In this document: positions 36,722 through 44,841 of the stretch, piece after piece | How the letters are laid out: each line of letters starts with the position of its first letter | Numbering within the stretch: the stretch's first letter is position 1 | Origin: Mesorhizobium sp. ORS 3359 | GTDB taxonomy: Bacteria > Pseudomonadota > Alphaproteobacteria > Rhizobiales > Rhizobiaceae | DNA: 64,000 nt | Direction of reading: 5' to 3' | NCBI GenBank assembly: GCA_000824845.1 | Contig: CCNC01000045.1 | Coordinates: 1 to 64,000 of the forward strand | The notes under the pieces: generated by a model | Database searches by the model: none | What the model was told of the DNA's origin: nothing | What the model saw: the letters and a program-made list of their open reading frames with translations, nothing else | Made by a program: the position numbers and the translations under genes

Positions 36722-37750
36722 CTAGGGGCCGGCGCGCAAGGACTCTTGGGCAAGATGTGGCTTGATCCTCCCCCACAACCCAAGAATTCCATCCGGCGAG
36801 ACGAAGACGATCGCCAAAAAAACCAGGCCGATCAGCGTGTTGAAACGCTCAGCGCCGACGATGTCGATGGCGAAGGTCTGCATCAGTATGACGACGATCG
36901 CGCCGACGAATGGCCCGATCGGGTGGCGCAGGCCGCCGATGACGGCGATGATCAGAATGTCGATCGCAACGTCGACGCCAATTGTGCCCGGCGAGACGCG
37001 CCCGTTGAACCAGACCAGCAGCACGCCCGCCAGCCCGGCGAGGATGCCGGCCAGGAACCAGGCGAAGACCTTGTGCGCGGTGACATGATAGCCGAGCGCC
37101 CGCATCCTGCGCGGGTTGTCGCGGATCGCCTGCAAGGTCATGCCGAAGGTGGAGCGGGAGCCGTAGAGCACCGCCGCGTAGGACAGTATCGCAAGGCCGA
37201 GACAGAGGTAATAGAAGGGTTTCGGGTCGCGCCAGTCGATGCCCCAGAAGACCGGCGCGTGGATGCCGGCATAGCCCGAATGACCGTTGAAGATCGCGTA
37301 GTTCTGCTGGGCGAAGTAGAAGGTCGCGGTCGCGATCGCCAGCGTGATCATCAGCGTGTAGATGCCTTCCGTGCGCACCGAGATCCAGCCGATCAGCGCC
37401 GACGACACCGCCGCCGCGGCGACTGCGAAGGGAACGACGATCCACCACGGCCAGCCGAAGCCCAGCACGTTGGAATTGTTGCTGCCCAGGATGGCGACGG
37501 CGTAGGCGGCGATGCCGGCGACCGTGATCTGCGCCAGGCTGAGCATTCCGCCATAACCTGCCAGCAACATCAGCGACAGCGAAAGCACGCCGAAGATCAT
37601 CGAATAGCCGGCGATCTGCGTCAGGAAGAAATCCGACCCCACCAGCGGATAGAGAAGCAGCGCCGTGCCGAGGATGACGTGACCCGCGCCGATCTTGTCC
37701 AGCCAGTTCTGCTGCGGCACCACGCCGTCGGCGATCGTGGCCAGGCTCAT
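36722..37750 (-). CDS. LivM-type ABC permease
   Basis: This 342-residue inner-membrane permease has about nine hydrophobic segments; recognisable parts are LSLSLMLLAGYGGMLSLAQI and the cytoplasmic loop TLQAIRDNPRRMRALGYHV, followed by VLLVWFNGRVSPGTIGVDVA. This is the LivM pattern of branched-chain-type importers. The ATG at 37750 overlaps the LivH-type stop (ATGA); the frame is open far upstream but unrelated there. It pairs with the LivH-type permease to form the membrane channel. Confidence 0.9.
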   Translation of the reverse strand: MSLATIADGVVPQQNWLDKIGAGHVILGTALLLYPLVGSDFFLTQIAGYSMIFGVLSLSLMLLAGYGGMLSLAQITVAGIAAYAVAILGSNNSNVLGFGWPWWIVVPFAVAAAAVSSALIGWISVRTEGIYTLMITLAIATATFYFAQQNYAIFNGHSGYAGIHAPVFWGIDWRDPKPFYYLCLGLAILSYAAVLYGSRSTFGMTLQAIRDNPRRMRALGYHVTAHKVFAWFLAGILAGLAGVLLVWFNGRVSPGTIGVDVAIDILIIAVIGGLRHPIGPFVGAIVVILMQTFAIDIVGAERFNTLIGLVFLAIVFVSPDGILGLWGRIKPHLAQESLRAGP

Positions 37751-38796
37751 CTTGCCTTCCCCATGATGCCTTGCGGCCGGACCGCCAGCGTCACCACCAT
37801 GATAACGAAGGTGAGCACCACGCCATAGGTCGGGAAGTAGACGAGGCCGATCTGTTCGGCCAGCCCGATGAGCAGGGCGCCTATCGCCGCGCCGGTGATG
37901 GAGCCCATGCCGCCGACGATCACCACGACCAGCGAGGCAAGCAGATAGCGCACGTCCTCCCCCGGCGCGACCGAGAGCGCCGATCCGCCGACGACGCCGG
38001 CGAAGCCGGCAAGTCCGGCGCCGACCCCGAAGACGATGGCGAACACCGCATGCACATTCACACCGGATGCCGACAGCATGGCGCGGTCGTCGACGCCGGC
38101 GCGGATCATCATGCCGACGCGCGTCTTGTTGAGCATCAGCCAGAGCCCGACCCCGATGACGATCGCGGCAGCCAGCACGACGACGCGGTAGAGCGGATAG
38201 GTGAGGAACACCGAGGCGCCGTTCGAGCGCACTGCCGTAATGACCGGCAAGGTCAAGGCTCCGTCGAGCCATTCCGGCGTCGCGATCTGGTAGGTGCCGC
38301 CGGCCCAGACCGCGAGCATCAGGTCGGCGGCGACGATCGAGATGCCGATGGTGACGAGGGTCTGCCTGAGATCGTCGCCCTCCAGGCGGCGGAAGACGAA
38401 AACCTGCATGACCACGCCAATGATGGCGAGCACCGTGAAGCCGGCGGCGACGCCGAGCAGCCAATGGCCGGTGCGACTGGTGACCTCGTAGCCGATATAG
38501 GCGCCGAGCAGGTAGAGCGAGCCATGCGCCAGGTTGATGTTGCGCATCAGGCCGAAAATCAGCGTGAACCCGCTGGCGACCAGGAAATAGAGGCCTGCGA
38601 GCGTCAGGCCGTTGAGGATCGCGCTTACGAAGGCCTTCTTGGAAATCAGGATTGCGTTCAGCCACTGGGGCCAGACGGCGAAAACCAGCCAGGCGACGAT
38701 CGCCGCGGTCAGCAGGCCGACAAGGCCCCAGGCCTGGCGGCGAGTCACGCCGCCCCCCGACAGCGATGAGGACGATGGCTGGTCGAGTATGCTCAT
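37747..38796 (-). CDS. LivH-type ABC permease
   Basis: This 349-residue permease has a hydrophobic core with ILNGLTLAGLYFLVASGFTL, FGLMRNINLAHGSLYLLGAY and the cytoplasmic loop MMIRAGVDDRAMLSASGVNV, all features of LivH. The segment N-x-A-H-G is characteristic of the family. The ATG at 38796 overlaps the amidohydrolase stop (ATGA), coupling permease translation to the catabolic gene. The first 40 residues form a soluble leader plus an extra hydrophobic segment, longer than in E. coli LivH. Confidence 0.9.
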   Translation of the reverse strand: MSILDQPSSSSLSGGGVTRRQAWGLVGLLTAAIVAWLVFAVWPQWLNAILISKKAFVSAILNGLTLAGLYFLVASGFTLIFGLMRNINLAHGSLYLLGAYIGYEVTSRTGHWLLGVAAGFTVLAIIGVVMQVFVFRRLEGDDLRQTLVTIGISIVAADLMLAVWAGGTYQIATPEWLDGALTLPVITAVRSNGASVFLTYPLYRVVVLAAAIVIGVGLWLMLNKTRVGMMIRAGVDDRAMLSASGVNVHAVFAIVFGVGAGLAGFAGVVGGSALSVAPGEDVRYLLASLVVVIVGGMGSITGAAIGALLIGLAEQIGLVYFPTYGVVLTFVIMVVTLAVRPQGIMGKAR

Positions 38797-40121
38797 GCGG
38801 TCAGCCGCCGGCGCTGCTCGTTCATGCGCGGCGCCTTGTGGAACTTGCCGTCCTTCATGATGGCGAGGATCCGGTTCTTGTCCTGCAGGATGCGCACGTC
38901 CGAGATCGGGTCGCCGTCGATCAACAGGATATCGGCGAGATAGCCTTCCTTGATCAGGCCGAGCTCGTCGCCCATTCCCATGATCTGGCCGCCATATTTG
39001 GTGCCGGCCTGGATCGCCTCCATCGGCGAAAAGCCGAGCATCTCGACGAAGGTCTGGATGTCCTTGGCGTTGGTGCCCTGCGGCGTCCAGGCGAAGCCGT
39101 AGTCGCCGCCAATGCACACGCGTATGCCGCGCCGGTGCATCTTCTTCATCGTGTCGATGCACATTTCCAGCTCGCGCTCATATTCCAGCGACAGCGGCGA
39201 GCCGGGCTTGATGCCCCACTGCTCGGCATAGCGCGCGGTGTTGATCAGCCAGGCTATGCCGGGCGCGACGAAATGCTTGTCCTTGACCGCCTCCAGCATG
39301 TCGAGCGCCTCCTCGTCGGCGAAGGAGGCGTGGTAGATGTTCTGAATGCCATGGCGGATGCACTGCTTGACCGATCCGGAAGAGCGCGCATGCGCCGACA
39401 GGACCTTGTTGCGGCAGCGCGCCTCGGAAGCGGCCATCGCCACCTCTTCCTCGGACATCGGAGTTTCCTCCGCGCCCATGCCGGTGATGCTCTCGCCGGA
39501 GAGGTTGAGCTTGATGGAATCGACGCCGTATTTGATCAGCTGGCGCACCGTGCGGCGGATTTCCTCCGGGCCGGAGACGACGATGCCGAGATTGAGGCCC
39601 TCATGCGGGATATGCGAGGGCGCGGAATCGCCCAGGCCGCCGACCGTGGTGATCTCCGGCCCGGCCGCGAGGTAACGCGGTCCGGGAAACCGGCCCTGGT
39701 TGATGAATTTCTTGGCGACGACGTCGAGCCGCGGCTTGGCGGCGGCCGCTCCCCGTCCGGCGGTGAAGCCGGCATCGAGCACCAGCTTGGCCATCTCCAT
39801 GGTGACCAGCATGTGTTCCTCGATCTCCATCATCTGGATGGGATCGATGCCGGGCGCGTTGTTCCAGGACAGATGCAGATGCGCGTCGATCATGCCGGGC
39901 ATCAGCGTCGCGCCCATGCCGTCGATCACTGTCGCGCCGCCGCCGTAGGAAGACGACGAGGTCGAACCGAAGCGGGACGAACCCTTGGTGATCTGCTTGA
40001 TGCGGTTGCCCTGCACCAGCACTTCGCCGGTGTAGGGATATTCACCTGATGCGTCGAGCACGCGCACATTGGTGAAGAGCGTGCTTCCCGACCCGTTTCC
40101 GCCCCAGCTTTCGTCTGCCAT
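38793..40121 (-). CDS. Metal-dependent amidohydrolase (imidazolonepropionase/Pro-Xaa dipeptidase-like)
   Basis: This 442-residue enzyme belongs to the amidohydrolase superfamily. Its metal site opens with PGMIDAHLHLSWNNAPG (H-x-H), and further ligands are visible in KVLSAHARSSGS, NIYHASFADEEA and RVCIGGDYGFAWTP; the final part GYLADILLIDGDPISDV is the family's composite beta sandwich. Such enzymes hydrolyse cyclic amides, N-acyl or dipeptide bonds. The start ATG at 40121 follows GGGAGG. The gene heads the importer genes and follows two further hydrolases, so the pathway most likely takes up and opens an amide- or lactone-like compound. The true substrate is unknown. Confidence 0.82.
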   Translation of the reverse strand: MADESWGGNGSGSTLFTNVRVLDASGEYPYTGEVLVQGNRIKQITKGSSRFGSTSSSSYGGGATVIDGMGATLMPGMIDAHLHLSWNNAPGIDPIQMMEIEEHMLVTMEMAKLVLDAGFTAGRGAAAAKPRLDVVAKKFINQGRFPGPRYLAAGPEITTVGGLGDSAPSHIPHEGLNLGIVVSGPEEIRRTVRQLIKYGVDSIKLNLSGESITGMGAEETPMSEEEVAMAASEARCRNKVLSAHARSSGSVKQCIRHGIQNIYHASFADEEALDMLEAVKDKHFVAPGIAWLINTARYAEQWGIKPGSPLSLEYERELEMCIDTMKKMHRRGIRVCIGGDYGFAWTPQGTNAKDIQTFVEMLGFSPMEAIQAGTKYGGQIMGMGDELGLIKEGYLADILLIDGDPISDVRILQDKNRILAIMKDGKFHKAPRMNEQRRRLTA

Positions 40122-40173
40122 AACAAGCCTCCCAACTTGCCGAGCGCGTAAGTCTACGCCCGATGCGAAATCC

Positions 40174-40953
40174 TCACCTATCAACCCGTCTCAAAAAATC
40201 GGCGAGCTTCGAGCTGCTCTCGCGCGGACTTTCGACTGTGGCCCAGTGCCCGCACCGATCGAGCGACGAGAATATGGCTCCCTTGATCTTGTCGGCAAGC
40301 GCCTGGGCGACGCCCGGCGGATTGACCGTGTCGGCATCACCGGTGACGAGCAGGGTCGGCGCCGAAATCCGGCGCGCGTCGACCGCCGTGGCCTTTGCCA
40401 GGGCCTCGCAGGTGCGGGCATAGGATTCGGGGTCTTGGCGGGTGATCGATTCCCGCACGAAGGCCGTTGCCGCGGGCGACGTCTCCCTTGTGTGCGCCGA
40501 GATCGCGTTGGCGACGATCTGATCGGCGATGTCGGCGATACCGCCGGAGCGCGCCAGGCGCGCCCGGTTGGCCAGGCCTTGGCGGGTCGCTTCGGCCGGT
40601 TCGGCAAGGGCGCCGAACAGTGTCAGCGAGGCGACCAGCGCCGGCTGCATCGCGGCGATCTGCTGGCATACGATGGTGCCCATCGAATGGCCGACGAAAT
40701 GCGCCGAGGTTACGCCCGTGCCGGCCATGGCGCGGATCACGGCTTCGCTCATTCCCTCGATGGTCAGCGGCTCGATCGGGCGCGGCGAACGGCCCGAGCC
40801 CGGCAGGTCGACCCGGACGATGCGGTAGCCGGAGAGCGCGCCTATCTGCGGCTGGAACATGTTCGAAGTTCCGCCGAGGCCGTGGATCATCACCACGGTG
40901 GCGCCTTCGCCGACGACCTCTGCGACGACCTGGCCGACAGTCACGGTCGTCAT
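40174..40953 (-). CDS. Alpha/beta hydrolase (enol-lactonase-like)
   Basis: This 259-residue protein has the alpha/beta-hydrolase landmarks in order: oxyanion loop MIHGLGGTSNMFQPQ, RIVRVDLPGSGRSPRP, nucleophile elbow FVGHSMGTIVCQQIA (Ser), TLLVTGDADTVNPP with the acid, and the catalytic His in DRCGHWATVESP. Size and spacing resemble 3-oxoadipate enol-lactonase (PcaD), but this fold is used for many esters and lactones. It starts at 40953, overlapping the FAH-type gene stop (ATGA), and ends 52 bp before the amidohydrolase start. Confidence 0.85.
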   Translation of the reverse strand: MTTVTVGQVVAEVVGEGATVVMIHGLGGTSNMFQPQIGALSGYRIVRVDLPGSGRSPRPIEPLTIEGMSEAVIRAMAGTGVTSAHFVGHSMGTIVCQQIAAMQPALVASLTLFGALAEPAEATRQGLANRARLARSGGIADIADQIVANAISAHTRETSPAATAFVRESITRQDPESYARTCEALAKATAVDARRISAPTLLVTGDADTVNPPGVAQALADKIKGAIFSSLDRCGHWATVESPRESSSKLADFLRRVDR

Positions 40954-41828
40954 TGGCGCCTCTCCACGAAGCGGTTCTCCAGCGTGCCGATACCGTCGAT
41001 CTCGATGCGCACGACGTCGCCGGGCTTAAGATATTTCGGCGGGTCGAAGCCGATGCCGACGCCGACCGGCGTGCCGGTGGCAATGATGTCGCCGGGCTTC
41101 AGGGTGATGCCCTGCGACAGGGTGGCGATGATGGTCGGGATGTCGAAGATCAGCAGGGAGATGCGCGAATCCTGGCGCAGATCCTCGTTGACGAAACAAC
41201 GGATACCGGCGGTCTCCAGGTCGAATTCGTCCCTAGTCACGGCCCACGGACCCATCGGACAGAATGTGTCCTGCGATTTGCCGATCAGCCACTGGCTATA
41301 TTTGCCCTGCAGGTCGCGGGCAGTCACGTCGTTGACAATCGTGTAGCCCCAGACATGATCGAGCGCGTTTTCTTTCGATATGCCGCGCCCGCCCTTGCCG
41401 ATGATGACGGCGAGTTCCGCCTCATAGTCTATCGCGGTCGAGACTGAGGGATCGATCAGCACGCTGGCATGGTTGGCTACGACCGATTCCGGCACTTTGG
41501 AAAAGATGATCGGATGCTTGGGGATCGCGCCAGCGCCGGCGCTGGAATCGAAGCCCGAGCGGGCAAACTCATGCGCATGCTCATGGTAATTCTTGCCGAC
41601 ACAGAAGATGTTGCGGCGCGGCTGAGGGATCGGCGCCTCAATCTCGACCTGCGCTAGAGGGACCGGCGACAGGGTGCGCGGCAGGCCGGATCCGTTGCGC
41701 TCGATCAAAGCGAGAATGCCGGTGCTTACCCGGTCGACGGGAAAATCGAAAGGGGCGATTGTCTGCGCTTCGAGATCGACAAGGCCGACGCGACGTTCGC
41801 CGGCGATCGAAAAGGTCGCGACCCGCAT
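40950..41828 (-). CDS. Fumarylacetoacetate hydrolase (FAH) family protein
   Basis: This 292-residue enzyme shows the FAH core: FCVGKNYHEHAHEF, the metal site DYEAELAVIIGKGGRGI, NDVTARDLQGKYSQW, and the terminal GDIIATGTPVGVGIG. FAH-family proteins cleave or decarboxylate beta-keto acids formed at the end of ring-cleavage pathways, using Mg. A ~90-residue N-terminal part precedes the core, as in the ring-cleavage branch. The ATG at 41828 has a strong AGGGAGGATGGA. It is the promoter-proximal gene of the operon and the first to be controlled by the divergent GntR regulator. Confidence 0.87.
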   Translation of the reverse strand: MRVATFSIAGERRVGLVDLEAQTIAPFDFPVDRVSTGILALIERNGSGLPRTLSPVPLAQVEIEAPIPQPRRNIFCVGKNYHEHAHEFARSGFDSSAGAGAIPKHPIIFSKVPESVVANHASVLIDPSVSTAIDYEAELAVIIGKGGRGISKENALDHVWGYTIVNDVTARDLQGKYSQWLIGKSQDTFCPMGPWAVTRDEFDLETAGIRCFVNEDLRQDSRISLLIFDIPTIIATLSQGITLKPGDIIATGTPVGVGIGFDPPKYLKPGDVVRIEIDGIGTLENRFVERRQ

Positions 41829-41851
41829 TCCATCCTCCCTGAGCCTTTTTT

Positions 41852-41867
41852 GAACCAATATTGGCTC
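41852..41867. promoter_or_regulatory. GntR operator-like site 1
   Basis: GAACCAATATTGGCTC, with a perfect CCAATATTGG core, lies 24 bp upstream of the FAH-type start. Another half site, TATTGGTTCA, sits at 41888-41897. The GntR gene carries a similar site, so self-regulation of both promoters is likely. Confidence 0.55.
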
Positions 41868-41997
41868 TTTCACTACACGCTATCCCCTATTGGTTCACCC
41901 TTCAAGGGGATTCTGGTGCGAAAATCCACAAAAAACATACCGCAAGTGCAGGGTTTCTTTTGAAAGACACTAGACCAAGGGGCAATCGGTCAGCTAC

Positions 41998-42016
41998 ATT
42001 GGTTCAATATTGGATC
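41998..42016. promoter_or_regulatory. GntR operator-like site 2
   Basis: ATTGGTTCAATATTGGATC ends 18 bp before the GntR start. Its reverse complement aligns with site 1 over GA(A/T)CCAATATTG. Two matching sites flanking a divergent promoter region suit a dimeric FadR-type repressor. Confidence 0.55.
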
Positions 42017-42034
42017 AGATAAAGCCGGTCACAA

Positions 42035-42706
42035 ATGCCGAAGCTCGTCGCCAACGAAATTGCCACAATGCTGAAGAAGCGGATTTCCGCAGGCGAATGG
42101 TTCCAGGACGGCCGCATGCCTCCGGAACGCGACCTCGCCGCAGAATTCGGCGTCGCGCGCAACACGGTGCGCCGTGCCGTCGGCTTCCTGGAGGAGGACG
42201 GGACTGTCGTCCGGCATGTCGGGCGCGGCACCTTCCTGACCGCGACCGATCCGACCTCAATCGCGGCGATGGTCTCGCGCATGGAGGGAACCAGCCCGGC
42301 CGACATGATGGAAATAAGGCAACTGCTCGAACCGGCCGCGGCCGCGTTTGCCGCCACCAATGCCAGCGCAACCGAGTTGAATGCCGTTCGCGAAGCGCAT
42401 CAGGCCGCATGCGAGGCCAGCGACATGCCGGATTTCGAGCACTGGGACGCCGAATTCCACCACCGGGTGTTCGCCTGCTGCCGTAACGACTTCCTAAAAG
42501 AGATACACAATCTGATGCGTGCCATCCGCAATCAGTCACCCTGGTTCGAAATGAAGAAGCGCTCGTTTTCGGAAGAGCGGCGCCAGGTGTATTGCCGGGA
42601 GCATCAGGCACTTCTGGACGCTCTGGTTTGTCGCGATCCGGACGGCGCCAAGACAGCTATGCTGATTCATCTCAAAACCGTCGAGAAGAATCTCCTCGGA
42701 CGATGA
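42035..42706 (+). CDS. GntR-family regulator (FadR/FCD subfamily)
   Basis: This 223-residue regulator has an N-terminal winged helix (MPPERDLAAEFGVARNTVRR, then EDGTVVRHVGRGTFL) and a C-terminal FCD-type effector domain with IRQLLEPAAAAFAATNAS, HWDAEFHHRVFACCRNDF and REHQALLDALVCRD; His residues in the latter often bind a metal that holds a carboxylate ligand. It is transcribed away from the FAH/amidohydrolase/ABC operon, so it probably represses that operon until its substrate or an intermediate appears. Start ATG at 42035. Confidence 0.87.
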   Translation: MPKLVANEIATMLKKRISAGEWFQDGRMPPERDLAAEFGVARNTVRRAVGFLEEDGTVVRHVGRGTFLTATDPTSIAAMVSRMEGTSPADMMEIRQLLEPAAAAFAATNASATELNAVREAHQAACEASDMPDFEHWDAEFHHRVFACCRNDFLKEIHNLMRAIRNQSPWFEMKKRSFSEERRQVYCREHQALLDALVCRDPDGAKTAMLIHLKTVEKNLLGR

Positions 42707-42743
42707 ACTTGCCAGAGCGCGAGGCTTAACCGATCACTAGAAG

Positions 42744-42756
42744 CGCGTCCCGCAAC
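42744..42756 (+). repeat. tRNA-3'-end-like motif C
   Basis: CGTCCCGCAACCA, just after the GntR gene, matches repeats A and B over CCCGCAACCA and is again followed by a terminator. The rest of a tRNA is absent and the downstream hairpin is different, so this could be a scar from a different tRNA copy or chance. Confidence 0.4.
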
Positions 42757-42766
42757 CAAAACCAAA

Positions 42767-42794
42767 ACAGCCCGGCTCAATCCGGGCTGTTCTT
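42767..42794 (+). terminator. Intrinsic terminator after the GntR gene
   Basis: Perfect 9-bp stem ACAGCCCGG/CCGGGCTGT with the loop CTCAAT, followed by TCTT. It lies 60 bp after the GntR stop. Confidence 0.8.
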
Positions 42795-43351
42795 GTATCC
42801 GGCTGACGCCGGCCGGCTGATTTGAACCGTCATCAGGGGGCACGCAAGGAGGCAAAGCCGACCCCGCGGGACAGAAAAGCTAAATCCTGTCCAGGATTTG
42901 AGCCTAAAAATCGACGCTTGAAACTGCGGTGATCGTGCCGTCGGTGGGTAAGTCAGCGGCTCGCGGAAGGATACGGAGCGACACCCGACAGCTTCCTTGC
43001 ATTCTCCGAGCCTGACACGAGCATCGATGTCGCAGGCGAAAAATGCGTCAACCTGGAGCGTGACGGTACTTTCTCCAGTAGGCAAGGGCGCAGCCGGCCG
43101 CCACACGGTGGCATATAATTGGCCGACTGGTGCCGATAGTTGCTGAAACCTCAAAAAAATCTTTGTGACAATTTTCCCTTTAAAATCAATAGCGTAATTT
43201 TTTGAGGACCTTTGTGGCAGAATTTGCGGCAGAATGGAGAATATTTCACAGTGATTTCAACGAGTTATACGCTATGTGAATAATCGAGTGGGAATGATTT
43301 TGCCCATCCCGGCATATCGGCCGGCGCCGCGTCGCTGGAGAACCATCCTGC
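42795..43351. other. Intergenic region of ~560 bp
   Basis: No gene could be recognised. The only frame of note is a 125-codon minus-strand one (42777-43154) with no family motif. An 18-bp palindrome, AAATCCTGTCCAGGATTT, sits at 42882-42899, and an AT-rich stretch at 43150-43290 contains a short direct repeat (TTGTGGCAGAA and TTGCGGCAGAA). This region directly follows tRNA-like motif C, so it may be a decayed island edge. Confidence 0.45.
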
Positions 43352-43882
43352 TCAGTTCTCGTCCTGCCACCTGCGCAGATCCGTCTGGTCATGATAGGCC
43401 ATGCGATCCGGCGTGGTGATGAACTCCATCGTCGTGCCCCACGGCATGCGGCAGTAGCAGACCTTGTTTCCAGGACCTTTCTCGGTTGCATAGGGAATAG
43501 CGCGCGGCGCGGTGAGGGCTGTGCCTCCCGCCTTCTCGAAGCGCTCGACCGATGCGTCGATGTCGTCGGTGTAGACACCGAAGTGCGTAATGCCGAAGTC
43601 GCTCGCCCGGATCGGCTGCGCTTGTTCGGGGCCGTGCATTTCGAAGAGCTCGATGTCGGGTCCGGTTCCGATCTTGACCATCGCCTGCGCACGCACGACC
43701 GTCCCGGGGAACGCGCCGACGGCCCGCTCGAATTCGGATCCCTGCCGCGGCGGGTCCGGCGGTCCGAAGGACTGGTAGATCACCTGGCCGCCGAAAGCTT
43801 CCACCAGGAACGATTTTGCTGCTTCGATGTCGGGCACCGTGATGCCGATATGATTGACGCCGCGAATGACGGGTGCGGTCAT
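43352..43882 (-). CDS. VOC (glyoxalase/bleomycin-resistance fold) protein
   Basis: This 176-residue protein has the paired beta-alpha-beta-beta-beta fold of vicinal-oxygen-chelate enzymes: GVNHIGITVPDIEAAKSFLV at the start, a middle IELFEMHGPE and ITHFGVYTDDIDASVERFEK, and WGTTMEFITTP at the end. His (VNHIGI and THFGV) and Glu (IELFEM and MEFIT) residues can form the metal site. Such proteins may be lyases, dioxygenases or isomerases; no closer call is possible. The ATG at 43882 has GGAG at the right distance. It is the last gene of the four-gene minus-strand set divergent from the LysR regulator. Confidence 0.78.
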   Translation of the reverse strand: MTAPVIRGVNHIGITVPDIEAAKSFLVEAFGGQVIYQSFGPPDPPRQGSEFERAVGAFPGTVVRAQAMVKIGTGPDIELFEMHGPEQAQPIRASDFGITHFGVYTDDIDASVERFEKAGGTALTAPRAIPYATEKGPGNKVCYCRMPWGTTMEFITTPDRMAYHDQTDLRRWQDEN

Positions 43883-43942
43883 GACAGTCTCCATTCTTAT
43901 TTAGTCGGTCCGCCCGGCCCACGAGGGCGCAAGCGCAGAGTT

Positions 43943-44791
43943 TCAATTGGTCTTGAGGAAATCGATCAGAGCGGCGGCGACTTCGTCCGGCCGCTCGTCC
44001 GCGACATAGTGGCTGCACCGGGCGATCGAGCCGCCCGTCACATTGGTGGCGAACTCCTTGAGCATGGGGACCATCTGCGCACCGAAGCGCTGGTCCCCAC
44101 CCAGGCCAAGCACCGGTATCTCGAGCGGCTGCTTCTTGTACTCGAGGGCAGCCGCATGATCGGCCGCGAGGCTGCGATACCATTCCATGCCGCCGCGCGT
44201 GCGGCCAGGAAGCGCCATCGCCTTGGCATAGATCTCGATGTCAGCCGGATCGAAGGTGCTGTGATCGTAGAACCGCTCTGCCATGAAGGTCGAAACATAG
44301 TCATATTCACGGCAGTGGATCAGGCGCTCGGGCAGATCCCGGTTCATATGGAAGCTGAAGTGCCAGAGCCTGGCGGTTGTCGCCTCCCATCCGGTCCAGC
44401 CGGGAAGCGGAACGTCAAGGACGGCCAGGTGGGTAACAGCCTCCCGATGGATGGCGGCCTGCGGCAACGCCACCATTCCGCCAATGTCATGGCCGCACAG
44501 GGCGTAGCGTTCGTGCCCAAGGGCAACCATGACCTCGTGCGCGTCGCGCGCCATCGTGGCCTTGTCATAGCCGTCAAGCGGGCAATCGGAAAAGCCCGCA
44601 CCGCGCAGATCCATGGCCACCACGCTGAAATGCTCGGCGAGCCGCGGCATCACATGGTGCCATTCCCACCATGTTTCCGGCCAACCGTGAAGCAGAAGGA
44701 TCGGCGGGCCCGAGCCCCCCGTGACGGCGTTGATCTTGATGCCATTCACCGGCACCAGCTGCTGGGCAAACCCTTCCAAAGTTGCGATCAT
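43943..44791 (-). CDS. Epoxide hydrolase/dehalogenase-like alpha/beta hydrolase
   Basis: This 282-residue protein has the oxyanion motif HGWPETWWEWHHV (H-G-x-P), the nucleophile elbow CGHDIGGMVA with Asp at about 102 (Asp, not Ser), a cap region rich in aromatic residues and catalytic His in CSHYVADERP. Asp nucleophile and H-G-x-P point to epoxide hydrolase or haloacetate/haloalkane dehalogenase. The ATG at 44791, with GGAAAG upstream, is preferred to the TTG at 44821. It lies 50 bp after the SDR gene in the same operon, and a role in detoxifying or opening an epoxide is inferred. Confidence 0.83.
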   Translation of the reverse strand: MIATLEGFAQQLVPVNGIKINAVTGGSGPPILLLHGWPETWWEWHHVMPRLAEHFSVVAMDLRGAGFSDCPLDGYDKATMARDAHEVMVALGHERYALCGHDIGGMVALPQAAIHREAVTHLAVLDVPLPGWTGWEATTARLWHFSFHMNRDLPERLIHCREYDYVSTFMAERFYDHSTFDPADIEIYAKAMALPGRTRGGMEWYRSLAADHAAALEYKKQPLEIPVLGLGGDQRFGAQMVPMLKEFATNVTGGSIARCSHYVADERPDEVAAALIDFLKTN

Positions 44792-44841
44792 GATTGCTTT
44801 CCAATCGATGTTGACGTTCAAACAGAGCTTGCGGCCAGCGC

